From positions 39,106,588-39,170,587 of the forward strand of contig CAMZMU010000107.1 in NCBI GenBank assembly GCA_947311845.1: a DNA stretch of 64,000 nt. Reading direction: 5' to 3'. This DNA is from Poa pratensis. Its lineage: Eukaryota > Streptophyta > Magnoliopsida > Poales > Poaceae. Of the stretch, positions 47,240 through 58,639 are shown piece by piece (the first letter of the stretch is position 1; every line of letters begins with the position of its first letter). The notes beneath the pieces are model-generated. The model made no database searches. It was not told the DNA's origin and saw nothing but the letters and a program-made list of their open reading frames with translations. A program made the position numbers and the translations under genes.

Positions 47240-48030
47240 AGCGCGTAGGCGGCCACCAGTCGGCAGCCTCGCCACCGTCCTGCTCGCGTGCGAGCCTGCG
47301 AGGATGCAGCCGCGCTATGCGCCGACCGTTTTTCTAGAGTCATGCGCTCATGAACGCTATGAATATCTATTTGTTTTGCAGTCGTATGTATAATTAAGAT
47401 AGCTAAAATATATCACAACAGCTCTGATCGTGTTTAATTAGTCAAAGTGAAAAGATGGATTTCGCTTCCTCGATGTCTAACAGACCAAGCAAACAAGTCC
47501 CCCACAGATAAATCTCAGGCACACCAAACAAAGGAATGTGAATTAAAGTCTATTTCCCATCTAATAACCCTCCAACGAACTCCCAGGCTAAACTCCCATT
47601 CCCCATCCCTCACGTTGCCAAACACGCTGTGACTTCTACTCTTCCTCCATTTCAAAATATGAGTTGCACCACCGACTTTCTACACAAATATATCTAGACA
47701 TATTTTAGTGCAAGGTTCAAATGAATCTTACAGACTATGAGCCGTTTTTCACGTGATACGTTCCCAACTCTCCACTATTATTACTTGGAGTTACCACCTC
47801 TCGGCTGTAATCCCCCTACTTAGTTTCTCAAAACTGTAAGCTCTTAACTATGTGAACTGTGGAAATGCAATGCTATTCAGGTGGGGATACTCTCCCCCGG
47901 TGACTTTCAAAAAAATCTTAGCTATTGAAAAGAAAAGTAACACAGAATCGTCCACTGAATTGGAGGTCCCTCCGATTGATTTTGTTAAACTGAATAATTA
48001 TGCATCATTTCACGAGGCGACCAAAAGTTA
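47240..48030. other. Unassigned spacer with a Stowaway-like remnant
   Basis: 47240-47330 is GC-rich and unlike the flanks. 47636-47730 (CTCTTCCTCCATTTCAAAATATGAG... followed by ATATATCTAGACATATTTTAGTGCA) resembles one half of a Stowaway MITE, but no opposite end is visible. Nothing else recognisable. Confidence 0.4.
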
Positions 48031-49520
48031 ATATTATGCCTTTGGCACTTGTTTCATGTTAATATTTTTGATTGTTTCATGTTAATATTATGCATTTGGC
48101 ACTTGTTTTTATATTAAGTTTATGATTTAGTTGGACTAACCTATTAATAGTTTTAAAAGTGCACAATCTTCTTGTTTTATACTTTGATGTGTAGGAATTA
48201 TCAAGAATACAAGAGGAAACCTTGTTGGAGTCGAATTGGAACTTTGCTGAAATCTGTCCCAGAACTGTTTTCGGCGTTTGCCAGTTTGACCCTCGAAGAT
48301 GACGTCAAATAGAGACCTGACTGTTACGAAAGTTGTCAGAAATTTCCATACGAAGAGTTTGAGCCCGAGATCAGCCCAATCGGAGTTCGGATGCGGCCTG
48401 TAGGCCCAATATGGTGAAACCCTAAAAGGGGTGACGGAAATCCGAGAAGATATATAAAGGGAGAAAACCTAACTCGTGGAGGACTCCTCCACCCACGAAT
48501 TTCAGCCACCAAAAGCCACGTTTTTGCCTCCCCCATGGATCCCATCTCCATGGGGGAGGGCTCCCAAGAAGCCATGAAGGAGGGACGCTAAGGGGCAGCG
48601 CTCCCCATGATGCCGGCGACGGGGAAGGAGTTCCCCGCGCCGCCGCCCTGCGCTCCTCGCTGCCCTCTCCGCCGTCTTCACCGCCATCTCCATCACCATC
48701 TCCTCCTTGTATTCAGTGGTAAATCCTCCCATAAATCTCTGTACCGTCCTATGTAAACATGGTGTTTGATGCTATAATATTTATCATATGATCTATGACA
48801 TGTTTGCGTAGTTTATTTGTCTTTTGATTGCTTTGTTGAATGTCTATGGTTCATTAGAGCTGTATGTTAATATGGTACTGTCCGTGATGTCCATTATACT
48901 TGTGCGCGCATGGATCAACACCCTAGGGTTAGTAGTATGTGCAAAGGAAGGGGGTAGTTCTGCCGGAGTGACAGAAACCTGAGGACTCAAACCGGTTAGT
49001 TGCACGTATGGGAGTAAGAGGATCATAAACTTAAGGCTATGGTTGGGGAAATCTTAATGCATTGTTAGTATTTACGGATGTTTGCTAACAATCCAATCAT
49101 ATAGTACTTGTAATCCCAAGTAGTGGAGTGCATGTATATTTAGCCTCTCCCACATAGAAAACTGCATCGAAGACAATGAACCTGATATCTTGACTAATTA
49201 ATCTTGGACAAAGCCATCACAATTACCACCACTTTTCCACACTCATGGTACTGTTAGTATATGGCTACTTAGTGTACTTTATTGCTGCAGCACTAACTTT
49301 TACTTTCTTGTATTTATTATCTTGCAAAGCTATCTCTCATACCCGTATTGTCACTGTAGCTTTATTTCCTAGATGAAGTAAACGTTTAGTGTTCGTAGAG
49401 TTGTATCAGTGGTTGATAGAACTTGAGAAAATACTTATCCTACCTTTAGCTCCTCGTTGTGTTCGACACTCTTACTTATCGAAAAGGCTACACGCGATCC
49501 CCTATACTTGTGGGTTATCA
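48031..49520 (+). repeat. LTR L (Gypsy-like, start approximate)
   Basis: Ends TTGTGGGTTATCA, followed by spacer and primer site. TATA box TATATAAA at 48451 and a GC-richer leader at 48480-48720. The start is uncertain: the sequence near 48031 contains a short duplication (ATTATGCMTTTGGCACTTG at about 48033 and 48086) and I could not place the TG end. Confidence 0.7.
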
Positions 49521-49530
49521 AGACCTTTTC

Positions 49531-49548
49531 TGGCGCCGTTGCCGGGGA
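49531..49548 (+). other. Primer-binding site of L (tRNA-Asp type)
   Basis: Exact TGGCGCCGTTGCCGGGGA, 10 bases after the LTR end. Confidence 0.92.
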
Positions 49549-50420
49549 GCCATAGCTTAGGTGAATATTCTTGTGTGCACTTGTTTGCTTTATCTCTAAG
49601 TAATTTTTATTTTCAGTTTTAAGTTGTTCTCTATCTTAGTATGGGTAGGGAATGCGAATTACAAAAAAATTAGTTGTACTTGTTATCTAAAAAGTTTTCA
49701 AAAAGAAAAGTGATTGGAAAGATGAGTATTGGTTAAGTGGGGGTCGACCTTGAACACTTGTGTTCATGCCTATAAAACCAAAACAAATCTTTCCATGGAA
49801 GCTTTTCATCAAAAATATGTAAATATTGTGTATATACCTCTGTACATAAAAATAAAATTGGTTATAACAATCTCTAGTAGAAAGTTGATGCTAGATTTAG
49901 ATTTCTGCACAGGGACATATTTTTTCTGTCCACCGTTTTGAGCTTTAACAATTACAGAAAAATTGAAAAATTCTGAAAAAATTCGTGCATGATCCTCAGA
50001 TATGTACGCAATCTTCATTAATTTTGACTTTTCTGATTTGAGGTACATAGATAGGTCGAACAATTCGATTTTTACTGACTGTTCTGTTTAGACAGATTTT
50101 GTGCTTCTCTGTAAATAAAATCGTGATAAATCTAAGAATATTATTTTGACCTGAACTTTTTTGTGCATAAACCTGACATTATTATCTGTCTTTAATTAAT
50201 TTTGAGTTTTGTCATTTGAGCTATATAACTATCTCGTTAAGTGTCATCTTTACAGACTATTCAGTTTTGACAAATTTCTATTATGTTTATTCAATATTGT
50301 ACTTAGGGTCTCTTGATTTCCTTAGTTTTTCGACGGACAACGGAAATAATAAGAACTTCGGTATATACAATGGCTAATGTTAGATAAATATTATGTAATT
50401 TGTCAATGCTTGAACATGAG
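49549..50420 (+). other. Leader remnant of element L
   Basis: AT-rich sequence with no ORF of note. It is typical of the non-coding start of such elements (GTATGGGTAGGGAATGCG near 49639 may be a lost gag start). No 3' LTR was found, so L is truncated before the host gene. Confidence 0.55.
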
Positions 50421-50451
50421 TGCCCGGTTTATTAGCGGAAGAAACCGGGCA
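50421..50451. other. Perfect hairpin, 10-bp stem
   Basis: TGCCCGGTTT (50421-50430) and AAACCGGGCA (50442-50451) pair perfectly across an 11-base loop. It marks the boundary between the AT-rich leader of L and GC-rich DNA. Similar hairpins occur near 3' ends of some plant LINEs, which would place such an element on the reverse strand here; this is not proven. Confidence 0.6.
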
Positions 50452-51278
50452 AAAACCATACAACGAACACCACGGGGCAAAGCCCACACAACACACACTC
50501 CACGGCCGGCCGACCAGCAATCCACCCTTGCCAGAGAGAAGAATCCGCAACTGTTATGAGTGGAGCAGATACGGGACACTCTGTCGTAGATGAAAGCGGC
50601 CACCACCAGGAAGGCTCGACGACGAACAACACCAAGACCAACCTTGTCGTCCACATGACACAAGGTGAAACGCCCTCGATGATGCAGAAATTCGGAGCCG
50701 CCGCTCCGACATCCAACTCTCCGTCACGCCCTGCGCAAACCACCTAGACCACCTTCCGGGGCCACCGCCCCGACATGCCACCGCTCGCGCTCGAGCTGCA
50801 ACGTCGAACGACCTAGTTACCCGCGGTCCGAACTGGTGAGGGTAACTAGCCGCAGATCACGGCCGCCACACCACATCCGAGGCCGCTGTCTCGACATACT
50901 GAAGATCGCCCCCCGCTGAGACGCATTGACCGAGCCGACCACCTCGCCACCCTTGTAGCACAAAGCCGCCACTCACACTGTGAAGCCGTAACCGAGTGTG
51001 TCGATTTCGGGGATTACGAGTTTGGGGTTCAAAATCGCCAGAGTCTATGAGTTCAAGGTTGATTTTGGACTTTTTTTTTTAGAAAACGTCGGCGTAATAT
51101 TTTGACATGATTTTTTGCACAATATTTACGAAATTTCTAGAAAAGATAGATTTTTTTCCTCGGTCGAACCCGGGTGCAGCCACGAAACGAAATCCGATCT
51201 AGTGGCCACGAGCAGCACACACCGTCACCGCTTCCTCTTCCTCGCTTCCTTGTACAGCCGCTCCTCCTCCCCTGCAAG
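50452..51278 (+). other. GC-rich upstream region and putative promoter of the host gene
   Basis: 50452-51000 is GC-rich and partly open in several frames without a recognisable protein. 51000-51180 turns AT-rich (poly-T near 51070 and 51150) and could be the core promoter; I see no clear TATA box. From about 51200 the sequence is C-rich with CTTCCTC repeats, as in grass 5' UTRs. Confidence 0.4.
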
Positions 51279-51308
51279 ATGCGCACCACCACCACCACCT
51301 CCTCCTAA
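51279..51308 (+). promoter_or_regulatory. uORF of 9 codons before the host gene
   Basis: ATG CGC, five threonine codons, two serine codons and TAA. It ends 18 bases before the main start and in the same frame. It is relevant only if transcription starts upstream of 51279. Ribosomes would have to leak past it or reinitiate. Confidence 0.5.
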
Positions 51309-51326
51309 ACCCCAGCCGCGCCATCC

Positions 51327-54300
51327 ATGGCCGCCCTGTCCCTCCACCTCCGCCTCTGCCCGCCCCCCCATGCCCATCGCAGGCATCCTCGCCACGCCCC
51401 ATTCCTCCCACCCCCTTATCCGTTCACCCCTCTGCCTCCCCATCACCTCCACGTCCGGCTCCCTTCACCGTGGCGCCCCTCCGTGAGAGTGCGAGCAGGC
51501 ACCATCGAGGCGCCGGGCCTCGCGCGCCCCGGCGGATCCGTGGAGACCGACCGCCTCCCAGCCGACGTGCGCGACCGCGCCATGGACGCCGTCGACCACT
51601 TCGGCGGCCGCGTCACCATCGGTGACGTCTCCTCCCGCGCCGGCTTGCAGGTTGACCAGGCGGAGCGCGCGCTCCAGGCACTCGCGGCGGACACCGGCGG
51701 CTTCCTGGAGGTAGTCTCTCTTAGTGCCCCCGCTCCCCTTACCTACTTTACTTCGTCGCGACGATCTGAGTGTAAAATTGTTGCGATAGGTTTCGAGGGA
51801 AGGAGAGGTGCTGTACGTCTTCCCCAAGGACTACAGGGCGAACCTCGCTGGCAAGTCATTCAGAATGCGGATCGAGCCACTGGTCGACAAAGCTAAGGTG
51901 TTCGATACAGGCAACCGCCTTTCTTAATCCATGTGATGCGAGCCGGTGCTGATTTTTGGTTATGTTTTGCTTCTTTGCAGGAAGTGGGTGCGTATGTGGT
52001 GCGGGTGTCTTTTGGGACAGCACTAGTTGCCTCCATTGTGCTTGTATACACTACCATCATTGCCATTCTCTCAAGCTCGAGGTATGTATGCTATTGCAAG
52101 ATTTAGGGGGTACTGATTATTATATGCTCTAACTTCCAAGCGATTCAGGCACAATGTCTTCTTATTTTCTACTCCAATCCCTGCAAGTAAACTAGTGAAG
52201 TGGCTTCAATCAATGTGGCCACTGTAGATTGCTGGGGCTTCATCTCTTTGTCTAGAAAGTGATCGCTCATCAGTTCCGTTGAAAAAAATAGATAGTACAT
52301 GCCATTGTACCCAGTTTCGAAGATTCTTTCTGTGTTAACAAATTACTATTATTCTTTTATTTCCGAGTTTATACTTTAGCAACTTAGTCATTTATCCTCC
52401 GTCTCCCTTCCAGTGATAGCACTTCCTCTTCTAATAGCAGTGATGAAGATAATCGTGGCAGACGGCGCAGATCCTATGGATCTACCATGTTTCTCCCAAC
52501 AGATCTATTTTGGTAAGCCTCTTGTAGTTTTTGAGTTGGGGATTTGATGGAACATATAACTTTCTGTCTGAAAATAAATCAGTTGTGTAGACACCATTTA
52601 CGATGCAGTTCCCTTTGTCCTCTGCAGGTACTTGGATGCAGGTTCCTCTAGGAGGCGACGGGTAGAAAAAGAAAACGGGATGAACTTTATAGAATCTGTA
52701 ATTTAATAGGGTTTGGCTTGATTATTCATTCTACTGTGTAATGCTGGCAGGTGTAGATGCGTTGAAACTGTATATTGTCTAACTCAATGCTGTGCAGGTA
52801 TTTTCATTTGTATTCGGGGATGGCGATCCTAATGACGGGCTTGAAGAGAGAAGGTGGAAGATGGTAAAGACTTTCTCATAAAGCACATAGGTGCTTCCTT
52901 TGGACCTTATCATGACCAGTAATTTTTTGTAGTTTTCCCGTACAAATTTCATGTGTATACTTTGATAAATTCACAGATTGGGCATTATATTTCATCAAAT
53001 GGTGGAGTTGTTACGGCAGAAGAACTGGCACCGTATCTTGATATATCAGCACCTTCAGAGCAGTCTAAGGCATATAACTTTTGCTCCAAAGTGCTATAAG
53101 TATTGTGTGTTTCTGTTAGGCCTGATTAAGTTTTCAACTTTTCCTTCGAATAGTTAGTATATCAAATGTATAAATAGTTAAATACCCACTCCCTCTGATT
53201 TTTCAATACAAGTATTTTATTATACAGTATGAAAGTATATTCCTTGACGGGATAAATTAACATTGATGTTCTGGATGCTATTAATCTTTATCTATATACA
53301 TCATATAAGTCAACCCCACTAAGATGCATTTATGATTTTCTATCTCAACATGCAACCTATCAGCCTCATCCATCATTTTAACCATTCAATTGTCCACCTC
53401 ATCCATACTTTTAACCATCCAACTATCCACCTCATCCCAATAACACTAAATAGCATCCATAATTTTCACCACATGTAAACAGTCTACATCATCTATTATT
53501 TTAGCAATCCAATTGTTCAGATGATTAGCTGTTTGATCGATGAGATCACACCATTGTGGGATATAATTACACAGTTTAGTCATGCGTAACTCAATCACCA
53601 AATTGTTTCCATTCTTAATCCTTGCAACCAACCAAGCGATTTTTCGCCAATTGTTTCCAATGATGAAAAACATCCTATTGTAATTGGAGATTACATGCTC
53701 TCTATATGTAACCGCTTAAACAATTTCCAAAAAGCTTATTCGGCGACATGCATGGTATATCTCCATGCAATCTATTCACATCATCAGTGTTTCAGCCTAT
53801 TAATTCCATCTTATCTATGGTTTTAACTAATTTTCATGCAAATCAAATTAAATGGGTTTAATAACAACCATTTCATAGTCTATCCCAACATGCAAACTAT
53901 CCATGTCATCCCCCAATAAAATTTATTAATGATAGTCTACCTCTACATGTAATCTATCCACATGATCATTGTTTTAGCCATCTAATCATCCATTTCATTT
54001 CTTTTTATTGTTGGATTTATGAATCACACCATCCAATCATCCTTGTCATTCCTTTTTAGCCGTATGATTTATGAGATCGTGCCTGCCTGCTATGCAATTG
54101 TACAATCAAATACAGTTCATTTATTATGCATCTTATACACTTAATTTCATTTAAATCTATATATTTTAAGAAGATACCCGCTGCAACGCGTGGGCTATCC
54201 TTCTAGTTTTATAGATGTGTTTTTTTTTCCGAAATCTAGTTATATAGATGTTAAAACCTAGAAATCTTTCTCTCGGACAGTTTCCAAAATGACTTACATT

Positions 54301-56715
54301 TGTAGCACGATTATCAAGATAATGCTAATGTGATTTTTTTTCAATAAGAAGTTAGGGATTGAGTTCAGTTTCATGAATCATCATACCTGTTCTACCTTTG
54401 GGTGCAGGATGATGAATCATTTGTTCTTCCGGTTCTTATACGCTTCCAGGGGCATCCAGAAGTTGACGACCAGGTCCAGATTTTCCTTCTCATATATTGC
54501 AGTTAGAGAACCACCATTAACAACATGGCCCAATATTGCTCTTCTCAATTCTGACACCTTTAACCTCATTACTTTGTAAACCTGACATGCTCGACATAAC
54601 TGCAAGTGAACTTAAATATAACTTGCTTGGATTGATCAACATTAAAATTTCTAACATGTTTAAAAATAATCATTTTCGTCTGTAGGGAAACATTCTTTAT
54701 AGATTCCCATCGCTGCAACGTACTGCTTCTTCAAAAGGAGGTGTCAGCAGGGAATATGTTGGTACAAAATGGTCTGCAATGTTCAGTGGCATCGGAAAGT
54801 TTGTGGAAGAGAAACCATGGGAATTCAGGTTGGTATTCAGTTTAGTCATTTGAGTTTGTCCTTCAAATTAACCTCTAGCTACTATTTCGCCATAAACTTG
54901 TATAATTAGCATGTTTGGATGGAAAAATGGCCGGATTGATATGTCTCACATTAAACAATGAACTGCAGTTGAATCGAGAGATAAATATTTGTATGTGTTT
55001 TTATCTGATGCATTAGAAGATATTTGTCATCAGCTCTAGTTTTGCTATCTTGAAATCTGAACTATGTCATTTGTCATTGCTGATCATCTTCATATGCAAC
55101 CTGGTTATTTTACAGTAAAGCAAATGCATCAGAGAGGGTGATGGTTGCTGGTTTGGGAGGACTCAATCTTTTTGGTGTCATTATTCTGGGGAACTTATTG
55201 AAGTAAGAATTATAATTCTTCCTTTGAGGTATCATTTAGTTGTATTGAAATCTCTCCTACTAAATGAATGTTCATTGTGAAGGCAAATGACAATGACACC
55301 TGGTGGGCTTATCTCATTTGCTGCACAGCTATTTCCCTTGCTTCAGGTATAGCTGTGCTACCCTTCCCGTTTATTTCTTTATAAATGGGTTGGTGGCAAT
55401 CCTTCCATTACCATTTTGCAACACATATGGCTGAAAGAAATCATGAACCCTTCCTCTGTTCTGAAGGAAGTTTCAGATTTCTGTATGTCATTCATGTAGC
55501 TCTTGGATATATGAATCATGTGTTAAACGTATGATGAAAATTATTAATGACATACTGATACCACGTAATCGTTTGTAGATATATGCTGGCTCGTTTTTTG
55601 CAATACCATTATTTAGATGGTTGCTGCTACGCAAGACCAACAATGACATTGCAAGGAGGAACACAGCCAGAGAAGAAAGAGCCCAGGAACTGGTTTCGCC
55701 AGAACCTTCTCTCAGAAGAAAGGTAAGAACAATACAAGGAGTATTGCTTTCTGTTCGACTTAACTGAGAATCTAGGTCCAGCAAACTTGAGCTCAACAAA
55801 CTTTGTATTGTTGCTATACTCACATGACATGTTTGGAGGAAATACAGGTATAGTTAAGAGCCATTTCGCTTTAAACCTATTAGTCTAAATTTAAATGAGG
55901 TCAGTTGTTTACTCCTAATTCCCATGCATCATAAGACTCTAAAAATAGCGCCACTTTTGATGGGCAGAACCTGCCACAGCAAGTGGAATTATTACACAAA
56001 TTGATCATCTCGTGTCAACAGCTACATGATGCAGTAATGAGTGGCTATTGTATTGTTGGTATAAAGTGAAAATATGTTACAAGCTTTATAATTATTATCT
56101 CGAATATATCCTTGTCACATGCTTCAATATTAGTTATTATCAATCTGAGTTTGTCGTCATCTTTTCATGAACTTGCTTTCTGATTCGTTGTTGCATGCCT
56201 TTATCGATTTCTTACAACTTGAACTCTTATCTTTTTTCCTTTCTAGTATTATTGAGTGGCATAAATTTAGCTACGGAGTAGTTCTTTCTGGCGTTTCAGT
56301 TGCTCAGTGAACGTGACATGGCTGGCTATTGTATTGTTGGTATACAGTGAAAATACATATTACTAGCTTGATAATTAGTATTGCACATATATTCTTGTTC
56401 TATTCTTCATTATTAGTTATTATAGTAATCTTAGTTAATTGTCATATTTTCGTCAGCTTGCTTTCTGATTCCTTGGCGCATGCCTTTATTGATTTCTTAC
56501 AACTTAAACTCTTATCTTTTTCTTTTCTAGTATTATTATTGAGTGGCATAATGTAGCTTAGTTTTTTTTTTCAGTTGCTCAGTGCGCGAGACATGGCTCA
56601 GCGGAAGGTGATTACACCAGAGGACATTGTCTACACAACTGAAAGAGATCTATTGGATCAGGAATATGAAGTGAAGGAGTGGGAAAGGCGATTTAAGGAG
56701 CTTGAGTCAGACTGA
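51327..56715 (+). CDS. Predicted plastid membrane protein, At5g03900-like (13 exons, 521 aa)
   Basis: Exons: 51327-51710, 51790-51897, 51981-52081, 52414-52512, 52628-52697, 52798-52863, 52977-53069, 54408-54473, 54686-54828, 55116-55202, 55283-55346, 55579-55722, 56575-56715. All phases agree and all introns are GT-AG except intron 7 (GC-AG). The start was chosen because the first 55 or so residues (MAALSLHLRLC..., rich in Pro, Arg and His) look like a plastid transit peptide. Residues about 70-145 and 277-340 look like two related winged-helix-type modules, each ending GxxLYxFP (133-140 and 330-337). Hydrophobic segments lie near 172-193, 385-405 and 415-445. The C-terminus is charged. I recognise the family of Arabidopsis At5g03900 (about 520 aa), which some databases label iron-sulfur cluster biosynthesis. 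The predicted protein has one cysteine, in the transit peptide, so that label is not supported. Biochemical role unknown. Confidence 0.9.
53291..54206 (+). mobile_element. Probable non-autonomous Helitron in intron 7
   Basis: It starts TCTATATACATCATATAAGT after an A and ends CCGCTGCAACGCGTGGG...CTTCTAG before a T. This is the Helitron arrangement: 5' TC, a 3' hairpin followed by CTRR, inserted between A and T with no TSD. The interior has repeated phrases such as ATCCACCTCATCC and ATTTTAACCATCCA but no ORF. It accounts for about 0.9 kb of the 1.34-kb intron. Confidence 0.65.
56041..56597 (+). repeat. Tandem duplication carrying a decoy copy of the terminal exon start
   Basis: About 280 bases from GTGGCTATTGTATTGTTGG (56041) are repeated from 56322. 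Each copy ends in an acceptor and TTGCTCAGTG...GACATGGCT. The second copy is the real start of exon 13 (56575). The first gives a decoy exon start at 56300 that reads 16 codons to a TGA at 56348. Confidence 0.85.
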
Positions 56716-56799
56716 ATGTTAATGATCTATGGATCAAGAATATGAAGTGAAGGAGTGAGAAAGGCGATTTAAGGAGCTTGAGCAAGACTGAATGTTAAT
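56647..56799 (+). repeat. Tandem duplication of the coding 3' end
   Basis: A 77-base unit starting GATCTAT (56647-56723), spanning the last codons, the stop and a little 3' UTR, is repeated at 56724-56799 with several substitutions. The second copy is untranslated. Confidence 0.88.
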
Positions 56800-57824
56800 G
56801 ATGCATATACTTGACAGTCATATTATGCATGGATGGTTCTATGGTGTGGCTTGCTGATCATTCTTTGGTGGAGGATAGATCTGACTGAACCATTTAACCA
56901 AGTTGGCAGAATGCCTAGATGAGAGACTGCATGGTTCTGATGCTGCTGATATTTTGTGAAATTTTTGCAGAAGCAGTTGGTTTAATGCCATGGATCAAGT
57001 CACCGCTGCTGCTGTACATATCTTTAACATTAGTCTGCAAAATGGTATAGATAGTTGTAGTTCAACGCACAGGATCAAGAAATTAAGAACTTGACACGGT
57101 AACCAGGGATGATATTACTCCCGATGGAGGGCTAGTAGCAAATGTAAGGATAATACTCATTATACTGTGGCATCAGACATTAGCATTCTGGCGTCTAGAT
57201 TGATGACACTGACTCAGTGTGTTAGCGAGTCCATCAATGGAAGTAGCAATAGAAATAAGTTGCATCAGAATCAATGTTATGTAGCGGGCTCTAGCAAATA
57301 ACGCCAACTCTTAAAAGGAGCTGTAGGGCGAAAACCTATTTTTAGAGGAGAGAATTCCTTATTTGACCTCTCTTAAGACCTGCTTCCCTATTTGGCCCAA
57401 AACAAAAAATTATTCCTCATATGACCATGAGTGTAATTTATGTTCCCTATTTGACACTTCCGTCACTTCTGTTACAATATACCGTTAACCCTTTGTTCAC
57501 AGCACAAAACTACCACTACTTATACAACACCTTCTAAGGATTCAGGTGCAAAAAAGCTAAAAGAATAAGTAAAATGCTGGCCTGTAAACCTGCCGTTGGG
57601 TAGGGTATGGGCACATCCCATACTCATGAAACTCATCACCCGTTCGTACCCTCCCCGTATTTACCCATATTCATTGGGTATTTGAGGATGAATGTGTACA
57701 AATGCTGCAGTACACGTGTGTGACTTAGTTCTTTTCTTGTTGCATGTGATCCATGCTATGTTTTTGCAGAAACTATCTAGGGTGATAGCGGAAGCCGCTG
57801 ACATTCCACCTACTCGTACTCTTC
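56800..57824. other. 3' UTR and downstream spacer of the host gene
   Basis: No convincing gene. The 3' UTR probably extends into the first few hundred bases, but I cannot place a poly(A) site. 57300-57480 (AGGGCGAAAACC..., then TTGACCTCTCTTAAG and CCCTATTTGGCCC) looks like dispersed repeat sequence without clear ends. Confidence 0.4.
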
Positions 57825-58639
57825 GGGTGTGTTTGGTAGCCCGGGGCAACCCAGAAAATCTCACGTCACCCCACTTTTTCTTGTTTGGTAGGTTGGCTCG
57901 GCTGCCTCGGGCTATGCCCACCTGATACGAAAACAGCCCTCGGCCCTGTCCGCTTGGGAAGCTCAAATCGAGCTTCTCTGCTCAGCCTGGGCGAGGGCAT
58001 CCGAAATAATTCCCACGCGTGGACCCCACTGACACCTCGCGACGCCATCCCTCCCGAAAATCTTCCTCATTTCCCCTGAGCATGTTTCCTTCCCTCGCGC
58101 TGCGCTGCTCCTCCCCATCTCCACCGCGCCGCCGAGTCCAGGCCGCCACACCGCCCGGCGTCTCCCCGATTCCTGCGTTGCCCCGCCCCACTCGTCTACC
58201 GCCGCCCGTCGGAGAAGGAGAAGAAGGAGCTCGGCCTCCTCGGCCTCACCGGCGTGGAGCAGAAGGAGCTCAGCCACACTGGAGGGGAAGGATACCGGCC
58301 TGGCGTGGCAGCAGCTCCTCTTGCCGAGTCGAGCTCGCTAGCGCACGGCGCCATGGGAGACGTAAAGCCGAGCAAGGCAAACTGCTCCTCTCGCCGGCGG
58401 TGGCGGCTCCTCTCGCGGATGCGCCGGGTGCTCCTCTCGTCGGCGACGGAGCACGAGCCCAAAGCTCCCAAGACCTGATTGCTTTTTAGTTTTCTACATA
58501 GGGACCGAACTGCTATTTATTTTCTATCTAGGGACCCATTGCTTTTCATTTTTAGCTCAACATGGCTTAGCTCATACATGACACCAAACAAGAGATAGCT
58601 CAGCACTGCTTAGCTTATGCAACCTACCAAACACCACCC
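57825..58639. mobile_element. PIF/Harbinger-like TIR element with GC-rich payload
   Basis: Ends are GGGTGTGTTTGGTAG (57825-57839) and CTACCAAACACCACCC (58624-58639), inverted apart from one extra base. The 3-bp flank TTC is duplicated (57822-57824, 58640-58642); Harbinger elements usually duplicate TWA, so TTC is a variant. The interior (58019-58489) is far richer in GC than the surroundings and open over 156 codons, like a captured first exon, but I do not recognise it. No transposase seen. Confidence 0.7.

Noticed and set aside
51115..51486. 123-codon frame overlapping the start of the host gene
   Set aside because: It is out of frame with the supported exon chain, Pro/Ser-rich by composition, and begins in the AT-rich upstream region.
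53150..53290. Stowaway MITE before the Helitron-like insert (CCACTCCCTCTGATT...)
   Set aside because: Only one end resembles Stowaway; no matching inverted end or TA duplication could be found.
58190..58290. Possible authentic gene start with transit peptide in the Harbinger-like element
   Set aside because: It is confined within TIRs and TSD, and no downstream exons can be joined to it.
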